Shown here piece by piece: positions 15,101-24,386 of a DNA stretch of 28,108 bases. The notes below the pieces were generated by a model that saw only the letters and a program-made list of their open reading frames with translations, was not told the DNA's origin and searched no databases. The number at the start of each line of letters is the position of its first letter. Within the stretch, counting starts at the first letter, position 1. This DNA is from Monoraphidium neglectum (lineage: Eukaryota; Chlorophyta; Chlorophyceae; Sphaeropleales; Selenastraceae): NCBI RefSeq assembly GCF_000611645.1, contig NW_014013234.1:1-28108 (forward strand), read 5' to 3'. The translations under genes and the position numbers were made by a program.

Positions 15101-15547
15101 TCATTGAGTTTCGGCATACAGGATGTTGCGAGATCTGATGAGACAACCTGAGCCATAGCAATACATTCGAGCGTTCACCCCCTCATTACGCACTAGTGCA
15201 ACCTTGTATGTAGCGGGGTTTGGCAGGAGCTCCAAGGGGGATGGCATACTCACAATGGCCTTGGCATTTTGCGTCACAAAAACTGTGCGGCAACGTGACA
15301 ACACATCAGCACGTCCAAGCGTCGGTGCGCGCAGATCATCCTTGTGTTGATGTGTGCTGGGCGTGATGACCGCAACACACGTCATGTCGGCGGGCGTACA
15401 AGGCCCCTCTCGATCTTGCAGGGTTCTTCATCACCTCAATGATGCATGGAGCTCGTTGCTTGCAATGCCGAGTACAACTCTGCGCAGCGCGTCCCCGTCG
15501 ATCTCACTGTCACCTCGCCTCGGGTTACCATCAAACAGGCAGGATTG
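15101..15547 (-). other. Exon-like minus-strand open segments of unknown family
   Basis: Two minus-strand segments look coding. At 15547-15431 a 38-codon frame reads LFDGNPRRGDSEIDGD then ALRRVVLGIASNELHAS, ending near a GTGATG donor. At 15385-15101 a frame includes FVTQNAKAIVSMPSPLELL and PNPATYKVALVRNEGVNAR. I do not recognise either. The first faintly recalls cullin sequence around the ELRRTLQSLACGK region, but this is weak. No start codon and splice chain joining them could be proved. Confidence 0.2.
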
Positions 15548-15628
15548 CTAGACGAAGTCTCATAAGCGCTGCGTCTGAGTATACAATCAAGGCTTTGCAC
15601 AGCAATCCACACAGCCAGCCAGGCAGCC

Positions 15629-16985
15629 ATGCTCGGTGAGGGCATGCCGGACTCGCTAGCTGTGCGGGCCTACTAATTGGCCATTGCTCAACGCGTCCGG
15701 CTTCCCACCACCGCTGCCTTTCACGCTCGCAGCCTCCAGCAGCCTGCGGGCACAAGGCTCGTGCATGCGTGCGGCCAGAGCGCGCATCGTGCATCCTCGT
15801 GCTGCTGCACTGCCGGGGCCTTGGCGGCTATTCGCGCCGCTGGTGCATACACAGCCGAATGCGGACGCACAGCCTCCTCAGGCGTCGGATGTCGCCCAGC
15901 CGACGCCCCCGGAGCAACAGGTGGGCGAGTTTAGAGGGCCCAGTGGGGCAGGTGTGAGCGCTCAGAAGATCCTGATGCAGGCCTTACCATTTAGCAACAG
16001 GTCTGATTGAGGGCTCCCTCATGCATAGCAGGTTGGCAGCTTCGCACTGCAAAGGCGGTTCACACCGCCACCTTGCACACATTCGGCTGCCAGGTCACCC
16101 CAGGGCAGCAGCTGCGCCAGCAAGCAGCTGGCCTGGCGGGCGTGCTGCCGCTGGCGTCCACCTCGTTCACCAGCTCACAGGGCGAGATCTACTTTGGACT
16201 GGCGAAGGCCGTTGACGTGAGGGGGTGGAGTGGGGCGGCGTGGTGGGACACAGCATGTGGGGTGGGCCCGGGCGGCAGCGGCGCCGCCCACAGCATGTGG
16301 CGCTTTCCTTGTGCTGCCAATAATCACTTGTCCGTGTCCACCATGCTTCTCTCGCGGCATCATTGAAAAGGTGTACCTGGTGGTGCTGACGGTGCGCATT
16401 CTGCTGAGCTGGTTCCGCAACATCAATTGGTTCGGGGAGCCCTTCAACACGCTGCGCCAGGTGAGCGCTCTGGGATCGCAACCGGGGCTGCGTGTGTCCC
16501 AAACGGCTGCCGCTGTGCGATGATTGCTGAGGCGCCGGGGTTGACTTCTGAAACTTAACTCGCATGTGGCTCTCGCCGCCCACCCTCCATTGCGCGCGCT
16601 TTCTGCTTTCCCCTGCACCCTTCACCCACCCTCCCCCTGTTCTCCCTGCAGCTGACGGACCCGTACCTCCAGATGTTCCGCGGGATCATTCCGGCCATAG
16701 GCGGCATCGACCTCTCCCCCATGCTGGCCTTCTTCCTGCTCAACTTCCTTCGGGGCGCGCTCATGGTGAGCCGAAGGGGCAAGACACCGGTGTGGCCTTC
16801 GCGCACAAACAGCCTTCACCCCCAAGCGACGGCAGCGGGGACCCCGTCGCTTTAGCGTCTGCGCATACGCTTGAAGCATCCTGCGTGCTGTTGGCTGTCA
16901 GTTAATGCTTCTCTGTAACGCTGTCTGATTGCCTGCTGTAATTCTCCCCCCTCTGGCCCCCTGCGTCCAGGGCATGGCAGTTTAG
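15629..16985 (+). CDS. Chloroplast YGGT-family membrane protein (YLMG1-like)
   Basis: Six exons, phases agreeing: 15629-15635, 15733-15920, 16040-16216, 16371-16460, 16652-16765, 16971-16985; 196 aa. The first coding exon has only seven nucleotides (ATG CTC G) and joins a Ser/Arg/Ala-rich leader (ASSSLRAQG, RAARARIVHPRAAAL) that looks like a chloroplast transit peptide. The mature part matches YGGT proteins: IYFGLAKAVD, VYLVVLTVRILLSWFRNINW (first membrane helix), then LTDPYLQMFRGIIPAIGGID and LSPMLAFFLLNFLRGAL (second helix). Plant YLMG proteins affect nucleoid distribution, and the relative CCB3 works in cytochrome b6 heme attachment. The DPYL-FRGIIP signature favours YLMG over CCB3. The last exon encodes only GMAV and the stop. 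Tail to tail with the mTERF gene. Confidence 0.9.
15671..15677 (+). promoter_or_regulatory. Consensus branch site in YLMG intron 1
   Basis: TACTAAT, the canonical spliceosomal branch-point sequence, lies about 55 nt before the exon 2 acceptor (CTCGCAG, ending 15732). It supports the tiny first-exon model. Confidence 0.5.
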
Positions 16986-17164
16986 ATGCTTGACAACCTG
17001 AGCAAGGAGGAGCGGCTTGTTACGTGCAAATGTGCCTTGGGCTCGCATGAGGCCGCACACACAGGATCTTGATGTTTTGTGCCCCAGACAAGGCTGCTGG
17101 CTTCACTTACTCAATTTTGATGTCTTTTTTCATCGGCCTGGTCCGACATGCAGTCACCTCCACA

Positions 17165-17169
17165 TGTAA
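17165..17169 (+). terminator. TGTAA poly(A) signal of YLMG-like gene
   Basis: TGTAA about 180 nt after the YLMG stop; cleavage would be expected 10-20 nt downstream. Confidence 0.5.
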
Positions 17170-17195
17170 TGAGCGTATCACATTGCTGGACGATT

Positions 17196-17200
17196 TTACA
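17196..17200 (-). terminator. TGTAA poly(A) signal of mTERF gene (minus strand)
   Basis: TTACA on the plus strand, so TGTAA on the minus strand, 26 nt after the mTERF stop codon. It faces the YLMG signal with only 26 bp between them. Confidence 0.5.
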
Positions 17201-17225
17201 CCACTTTCTGCTCTGCAGCAAGCGC

Positions 17226-20200
17226 CTACACAGCCGACAGAACAGGCGATCTAGCGTCCTCTGTAAGCTCCATGCTGGCAGGCTCCTCAGCTACGATGCC
17301 TGCAACCACCAGGCTGCTGCCGCCGCTGATGTTGAGGGCCGTGGGGCCGTTGCGCGCGTCCTCTGCCGGCGGCCACAGCATTCCAGAGTCCTCCTCGTCA
17401 TCCGAGTCGGACTCATCGCTGGCAGCCCGGGCGCCGGGTGCACTGTCGCTGCTCGCGGCGCTTGCGCCCGTGGCCGCGGCCCCAGAGCGCACCCCCCTCG
17501 CTAGGCCCAGCTGCTGGAAGAGGGCGTCGAAGCGGCCGGCAGGAAGCGTGAGGATGCGCTTCACCTTGGGCACGCGGCGCGATCCCGCCAGGCCGGCCGC
17601 GGCCAGCAGGGACAGCCGCTCAAAAGCGGCGTCGTTGCAGCGCAGGCACCGTCCGAGCCCGCCCGGCGACATTGCTGTGAGCTGTTGCCGCCATGAAGGG
17701 TGGGCTGAGCACAGGTCCTTGAGCCGCTGCAGCCTAGGGGATGAGGATGACAAGAGGACGCGAGTGGGTGTGAGGACAGGTTCAGCACCCCTGGCCAACT
17801 TGGGTGAGCAAGCAGCAGAGCACTCACCAGGCGTGGCCTCGATGCCTCCCCTCCCCAGTGGGCGCGCGCACGCAGCGCGCATGCATGCACACCCACACCC
17901 ACACCCCCACCCCCACCCACAGCCAGGATCACACCCACACGTGCGCACACTTACATGCACATGCACGTGCGTGCATGCACGCACAACAAAACACTGTATG
18001 ACCAGAACAGGGGGCCCCACCTGGCCGCGAGTGTGGTGAGGCTCAGCTCCAGAATGCCGGAGCCGCCAGCCACGAGGCGGCCAGCAGCCCAGTTGGTGAG
18101 GCCCAGGGTGGCTGCCAGCTGGCGGATGTCGCGGGCCAGTGTGCGCGGCGAGCGGAGCACCAGCTGCGGGCGGCGCGCCACCATGGAGGGCAGCCTGTCG
18201 TCAACGCCCGGCAGCAGCTGCTCCACCATCTCCATCGTCTCCTCCAGGCGCTGCGGCGTCAGCTGTGATCAAGGCAAGATGCCAGCCAAGTTGGGCGGGT
18301 GCAGACAGGTCAGCTTGGGAGGCTACAAAGCGCCAGCTCCCTGCCCCCTGCTCCCCTTTGCATTGCTGCCTGATATCCCACAGCACGCCCATGTGGCATG
18401 GCCGCCCACAGGGGTGGGTGTGCTGTGTGCCACAACCCGCACCCAATCGTGACGCAGCCACCAACGTTGCGGGCCCTCTTCCAAGCCTGCCTGCCCGCCC
18501 GCCTCACCATGAGAAGCTCTGGCCGCTCCAGCACCATCTTGCGCGCCTCATCCGGCGCCAGCCCCACTGCTGCTGCCACGCCCTCCAGCCGCTCCTCCAG
18601 CTCACTGGGGCTCAGCCCCACCAGGGCGGGGTGGCGCAGCAGGTAGGTCACGGCGTCCTGGGGCTCCAGCTCAGCGTGGCGGTTGAGCGCCTCGAGCGTC
18701 GACAGCAGCGCCTGGGGCGGAGCGGCCAGCACGCACGGCTCCACGCCAACCAGCTGCCGCACGTAGTCTGCGCCACACACGCCAACCCACTCGGACAGGC
18801 GCACAGCGACGTGGCGCGCAGATTGCGCCGCCAGCAGCGCGCCGCGCTCGCCGCGCAGCGCACGCTCAGGCAGCGCCACGCCCAGTGCGCGCTGCACCTC
18901 TGCGCTGATGGTGGCCAGTCGCAGGTGGTCCTCGTCGCTCAGACCGCCTCCGCCCTGCGGTGACCACCCGCGCTGCACTGCAACGGGCAGGTGGCTTGGT
19001 GCATCGAGGATGTAGTGGCGCCCCTGGGCCTGCCACTCCAGGGCGCGGGCCAGCAGCTCGTCGTAGGCGCGGATCGTGCGCACGCGCATGCGCCGCAGCG
19101 CCTCCGAGCGAGCCTCGCTGCGAGCAGTCGCTGCATCCCCGCCCAGCGTGACCGCTGTGGAGGCTGCCTCTGGCACGTACACGCGCTGCTGCGATGCTGC
19201 AGCCGCCGCCTCTGTTGCTGCGCCGCGGCGCTTGCCCTTGGGGCCGCGTTGCCTGTCAGAGGAGGGCCCTTGCAAGAGCCCCGAGGCCAGCCGCTGCGCC
19301 GCTGCCTTTGCGCTGGGTGCTGGGGTAGCCGGCACCAGGGGCGTGCCAGTGGGGAGGCGCCGCACAGACAGGCGCCCGGTGGCCAGCGTCCCGCCAAACA
19401 GCGCCCGTGTGCGCTCGGCAAAGTCTGCAGTGCGGGCGCTGGCACGCGCTGGCGGCGCGTGCTGGTGCTGCCCGCTGCTGGCGCTGGTGGTGCTGCTGCT
19501 GCTTGCGGATGGACTGCTAGCGCTGCCGCCGCCGCTAGCCCCCGATTTTCCTTTGACCGCCGCTGCTGTCCTTGCTGTGTTGTCCGCCCCGCCTTTGCTC
19601 TGCACTCGCTGCGCAGCAGCGGGCGCAAACAGGCCTGCATACCTTGCCCAGGGGTCTGGCCGCAGGGTGAGGGCTGGAGTGCTGTCACCATCGACCGGGG
19701 CTGCCTTGCGTTTCCGAACGCGCTTCTTCGGCGCCGCTGCGCTAGTGCTGGCACCAGCGCCGGCGGGCGCGAGGGCCTCTGCAAACAGAGCCGCCAGGCT
19801 GGACACGTCGTCGCGCCCGGGCGTTGCTGCCGCTGCGACTTGCCCCACCTCCGCTGCCGCAGGTGCCGTGCGCCGCCGCCGCGGTTTGCGTGGGGGGGTG
19901 TCAACATCGCCTTCTGCACTGACCTCTACCGCCGAATCTGCTGCCGCGGCGGGTGTGCGCTGCCTGCGCGCTGTGCGAGCCTGGGGTACCAAGCTGCCGC
20001 CTCCTTCGCGGTCCAGTGCGGGGTCGTGCACACCGGCTCGCTTCTGCCTGCGGCCGGGTCCCTTGCTGGCTGTCGGCCCCGTGTCGCCTGGGATTGGCAG
20101 CTGCTGCGAGTCGTGGGGGGCTGCTGCGTCGCCACCCTTGTCCCCTACCAGTGCCGCTGAGACCACGGCTCGTGCTGACATCCGCACTGCAGCTTGCCGA

Positions 20201-20262
20201 CGAGCGAGCCGCAGCGGCATCATACTGCGCTGGCCATACATGCAGGCTGAACACCTGGACAT
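17226..20262 (-). CDS. mTERF-family organellar nucleic-acid-binding protein
   Basis: Three minus-strand exons in phase: 20262-18508, 18262-18021, 17733-17226; 834 aa. The N-terminus (RSMMPLRLARRQAAVRMSAR) is Arg-rich without acids, like an organelle transit peptide. About 400 residues of Ala/Ser/Arg/Lys low complexity follow, including basic clusters (PPRKPRRRRTAP, PKKRVRKRKAAP). The C-terminal third carries helical repeats with mTERF spacing: YLLRHPALVGLSPSELEERL, AAVGLAPDEARKMVLERPEL, LTPQRLEETMEMVEQLLPG, MVARRPQLVLRSPRTLARDI. Family members bind organelle DNA or RNA and act in transcription termination, splicing or ribosome assembly; which applies here cannot be told. The tail is acidic (ASDESDSDDEEDSG). 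Few repeats are clear, so it is a divergent member. In-frame ATGs at 20241 and 20223 are alternative starts. Confidence 0.82.
17881..17945 (+). repeat. (CACACCC)-type low-complexity repeat in mTERF intron 2
   Basis: C/A-rich array (ACACCCACACCC and CCCCCACCCAC variants) inside the intron between exons 18262-18021 and 17733-17226. The minus strand is G-rich (GTGGGTGTGGG), so the pre-mRNA could form G-quadruplex-like structure. Confidence 0.7.
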
Positions 20263-22420
20263 TGCCACGAGCCTACCTAACGAGGACAAGGCGAGCCACG
20301 GAGTGATATGCGTGACGAGGGGTGTGCAGTCCGTGAGAGCCCCGTATCGCAGCGTTGAGAAGTATGCAGATGTCCATTCGGCTACATGCATGCCACTCGC
20401 GCACAGTCGCAATGGACGTGCCGCGCAGCAGGCGTGTTGCACTCACCAGATCGCATTGACGGGTTGGGAATGTAACATGAGCGCGTATGTGCAATATTTG
20501 ACAACTGAATTCAACTGTTGACGCGCGCTACAGTGCCCTACCCAAAGGGTCCTTCTCTTGGCCACCACCCGCAATGCCGCCTGCAGCTGCTCCTGCACTC
20601 ACCTTGATGCACCTGCGCGCCCCTGTTGACCAGGCACGATGTCTGCCTGGAAGGAAGTGAGGGCTGTGACTGATTGTATGATGATGAGTGGCAACCTTGG
20701 TGATATCCCAGGAGGCGCCGTGTGGCCGTGTCGCGGGCCAAACCCTGCAGAGGAGAGCACGCTCAACGTTTCGGCATGCTGACGACTGCGATGAACAAAC
20801 CCTGTGTGGGCACCTTGACACACCTACGCAGTTAAGAAACACAACCCAAGCTTCTTTCACAGGTTGGACCCCTCTGGCTTGGCGCAATGGCGGGGCAAAT
20901 CCAGCCCAATCCCTTATCCACGGCGAGGTTTTGACTGTGACCCCCCCTGTGATGAAAGCAGGGGTGTTAATTGTCTCCAAACAACGCGCAAAAGTACAGG
21001 TGAGTGTTGTGCCAGCTTGTTGCTCAGCAGCTTATCACACAGCAGGTTATTTAGATGATGTGGAACTGTCGATACGGTATGTAGGATACACTTGCCCGGG
21101 CTGTATAGTGCGTCCTGTTCCCCCAATACTAGGATTCTGCTTTCATCTGCTCGGTCAGAACAATCCTGCTCTCCTCTAGCACCCCGCAACACGTCAGCCA
21201 CCCCCAGCCAACCAAGGCCCCAACCCCTCGCGCATATACCAAGGGTGCGACACATGCGCCTCACCGGTCCAGAGCTCGTGCCCCAGCAGGGCGCATGGAT
21301 TGGGGTACTAGCAGCGCGCTGCAGCACAACAAGGACGGCAACAAGGCCCTTGGCATTGCCAAAGCCATACTGGCCGTGCTGCCTGCCTGCTGGCCTGTGG
21401 GGGTCTGTTCACCAGGGACTGTAAGCAGCGCTTTCCAGGGCTGTGGATAAGGGGTGGACAGGTTGCTAGTTGTGAAGGGTAGGGTAACACGCACGCGTGC
21501 AAGCCTCGTCCAGGGCTACGCGAGCCTCGCGCATGGTCACCAAGACCATTGAATGCTGGGACACATGTATGCGTGCATCCACAATCTGTAGGAGCCTGCA
21601 TCAGAAAACAAAGTTGTGATGCTGCTCATCTTGACACAGCGTTGAGACACCAGGCTCACGGCCAGTGTCTCACGCGTAGCCTCAAGCCTGCTTGGCAGGC
21701 TCGATCGACACAGCTGCTTCGCGACTGCTTGCCGCTTCCACAGTACTTGCATTGCTGACCTGAGGGACACCCGAATGTCAACAAGAGACTGCTGCTGTTG
21801 TAGCTACGTCGAAGGCTTGCAGTTCCACTGCGTAGCCACCAGCAGTCAAAGCAGGTCCGGCAGATGTCCGTCGAGGCTGGGTTCGTCACAAGAAGCAGGG
21901 GGCGGCTGGTGCTACGAAATTTCACTGCAAGAAGCCATTGCCTCGCTGAGATTCTAAGTGTCAAATTAGCTGGGCTTGCAAGGTCCTTGAGGCTGCGGTA
22001 GCTTAGTTGTCAAACAAAACAGGCTGAGCATTGACCTTTGATGATGTTGACTTGGCATCAACCATGAAGCAACGGTACGATATGAGGTGGCACGACCGAG
22101 GGGCTCCATACACACAAACCTGTTGAACATGCAATCAGGGACAGATGAAGGACATGGGGTCGTGCACGCGGCTTGCCTGGAGCCGAGCACGCATTGTCGC
22201 CACGCGCCACGACGTGGCATGCATCACTTGTACACACGACAACTCCCGCCCATGTGAGCTGTGCATGTTCCCAGGCTGACCTGCGAGCTGGGATTGAATT
22301 CTACTCAAATTAGTTTAGTTTCGCCGCAGCTGCAGGCGCTCCCAGCCAGCTCCGAGCCCGGGCGATCTCCCCGATTGTGGCCATCGTGCATCACCCTGAA
22401 ATCACGCGAGCGGCACGAGT
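20263..22420. other. 2.1-kb interval without a confident gene
   Basis: Lies between the mTERF start (minus) and the ACAD10/11-like start (plus), so it should hold both promoters. I could not assemble a gene. It contains one strongly exon-like segment (20863-20999) and another plus-strand frame near 21300-21380 (HNKDGNKALGIAKAILAVLP). The rest, including 21500-22260, shows no coding signal I can defend. A tRNA-like 5' half near 21990 was considered and rejected. Confidence 0.5.
20863..20999 (+). other. Orphan exon-like segment, unknown protein
   Basis: Preceded by a pyrimidine-rich CTTCTTTCACAG acceptor and followed by a CAG|GTGAGT donor. The phase-matched frame is open throughout: WTPLAWRNGGANPAQ, SLIHGEVLTVTPPVMKAG, VLIVSKQRAKVQ. 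Splice sites and residue composition both look genuine, but I do not recognise the family. Another frame gives GPLWLGAM, which recalls tRNA methyltransferase TRM1, but it meets a stop soon after. Confidence 0.3.
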
Positions 22421-24355
22421 ATGGCGCAATTAGATACCATTTCCGCGGTGGTGGAGCCGCGCCCAGCGCACAGGCTGGACACTGACGCCCTCCTGGCCTA
22501 CCTGCGCCGCACAGTGCCAACGGTCGCAGCGGAGCGCGGGCCGCTGCGCATGCGTGCGTTTGCCCATGGACAGAGGTGCGCAGGCCTTGCAGGGGCATGC
22601 TCGTTCATGTGTGTGCGGTGTTGGTACTTGACGTGTTGCGCCTTGACGGAACGCAGTCTCGACTATGCAGACCAGCGCAGCCAACGCGATGTGCACTGCC
22701 CCTGTCCATGTCAACGCGCAGCAACCCAACCTACCTGCTGGAAGCTGGGGCAACGCGCCTGGTGCTGCGCAAGAAGCCGCCCGGCCGCCTGCTGGCATCG
22801 GCCCACGCTGTTGAGCGCGAGTACCGTGTGTTGGCCGCGCTCGCCGCCGCCGGCAACGTTCCCGTGCCACGGCCGCTGGTCCTCTGCGAGGACGCGTCTG
22901 TTGTGGGTACACCCTTTTACGTGATGGAGTTTGCGGAGGGCACCATCTTCACGGAACCCGGCATGCCCAAGGCCAGCCCTGCGCAGCGCACGGCCGCATA
23001 CGCAGGCCTGGCCGACACCCTAGCAGCCCTGCACGCAGTCGACCCTGTCGCCGTTGGCCTGGCCGGCTTTGGCGACCCGTCGCGTTACTGCGAACGCCAG
23101 GTGCAGCGCTGGGCGCGCCAGTACGCCGCATCAGTGGCGGCGCCCTGCCCGCGCGTGGCGCGATTGGTGGAGTGGCTGCGGGCCAACGTGCCAGCCGAGG
23201 ACTCGGTGGTGACCCGGCCGTCCATTGTCCACGGCGATTACCGTCTGGACAACCTCGTGTTTGATGGCGCCATGAGGGTGAGGGCGCTGCCGCAGGGACA
23301 CAGCTGTTTGAAGCTTGGGATGTGTACTGCCAGGGGTGCGACGGTTTGGGGGGGTCAGCGTGAGAGTTGCTTATGCCGATCACACGTGCAGGGCGGCGCA
23401 TGGCACTCCCCTTCTTCTGCCGCCTGGCCCAGCATGCAAATCTGTCCGTCCACACGCATGGGGCAGCCTTCCCCGTCACCCCCTTTGACATGCCCTCCCT
23501 GTCACTCGCTGTCCGCCCCGTGAGGTGCGCGCCGTGCTGGACTGGGAGCTCTGCACCCTGGGCAACCCCTGGGCCGACGTAGCCTACACGTGCCTCGCGT
23601 ACCACATGCCACAGCAGCTGGCAACTATGCGCCTGTCCAGCCCCCTGCCCGAGCGCGTGCCGACCGAGGCGGCGCTGCTGGCACGCTACTGCGCAGCACG
23701 TGGGGTGCGACCGCCTGCACCACGCGATTGGGCGTTCTACCTTGCTCTTGCGCTGTTCCGCCTGCTGGCCATCCTGGCGGGCGTGCAGGCGCGCGCCAAG
23801 CAGGGCAATGCGTCGTCAGCGCACGCTGCAGCGCTGTCGCGCGACGAGGTGCTTGCGGCCCTTGCGGACGCGGCCCTTGCCATCGTGGAACGCGCGGATG
23901 CGGACGCCAGCATCGGCGGCAGTGGCAGCGGCAGCGGCAGCGGCAGCAGCAGGGGCAGCAGCAGGGGCAGCAGCACGCCATCAAGGCAACCAGTAGGGCT
24001 GCCATCGCTGGGCGCCCCCAGCGCTGGGGCCGCCGACCTGCTAGCGCGCGTGCGCGCGTTCATAACGGCGCACGTGCTGCCGGCGGAGGCAGTGCTGTCT
24101 GCACACGCTCAGGGTGACGCGCGGTGGAGTGTGCACCCCCTGATGGAGGAGCTCAAGGCACGCGCCAGGGCGGAAGGCCTGTGGAACCTGTGGCTGCCGG
24201 GGGGCATGGCGCAGGGGCTGAGCCACCTGCTGCCAGAGGTGCCCGATGTCGAGCGGGCCACGCTGCTGGGCGCGGGCTTGTCCAACCTGGACTACGCTCA
24301 CTTGTGCTGCGCTATGGGCCATAGCGTGTGGGCGCCGGAGGTGTTCAACTGCAGC

Positions 24356-24386
<31 letters not shown>

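Larger units (their letters stand above)
13569..15628. other. 2-kb interval without a confident gene
   Basis: After the TIM21 3' UTR there is no gene I can assemble up to the YLMG start at 15629. The interval holds a long CTG array (14141-14226), an exon-like plus-strand stretch (14284-14471), exon-like minus-strand stretches (15101-15547), and a plus-strand frame around 13950-14060 (SSAPDGTYTAQAPCDGWAVQ) ending at a possible donor. These may be exons of a poorly conserved gene or decayed copies. Confidence 0.5.

Noticed and set aside
17881..17945. Telomere-like or CRISPR-like C/A-rich repeats
   Set aside because: Units are irregular (CACACCC, CCCCCAC), there are no unique spacers, and the array lies inside an mTERF intron, so it is simple-sequence DNA.
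19076..20521. 481-codon plus-strand frame opposite the mTERF gene
   Set aside because: GC-rich antisense frame with Ala/Pro-rich composition and no motifs. The minus strand has a start, consistent splice sites and mTERF repeats.
20528..20980. 150-codon minus-strand frame (METINTPAFITGG...)
   Set aside because: No family resemblance, and the plus strand of the same place has better bounded exon-like sequence; not enough to call a gene.
21980..22060. tRNA-like sequence (GCGGTAGCTTAGTTG)
   Set aside because: It resembles a tRNA D-arm, but no T-arm (GGTTCRANYC) and no pairing acceptor stem follow at the right distance.
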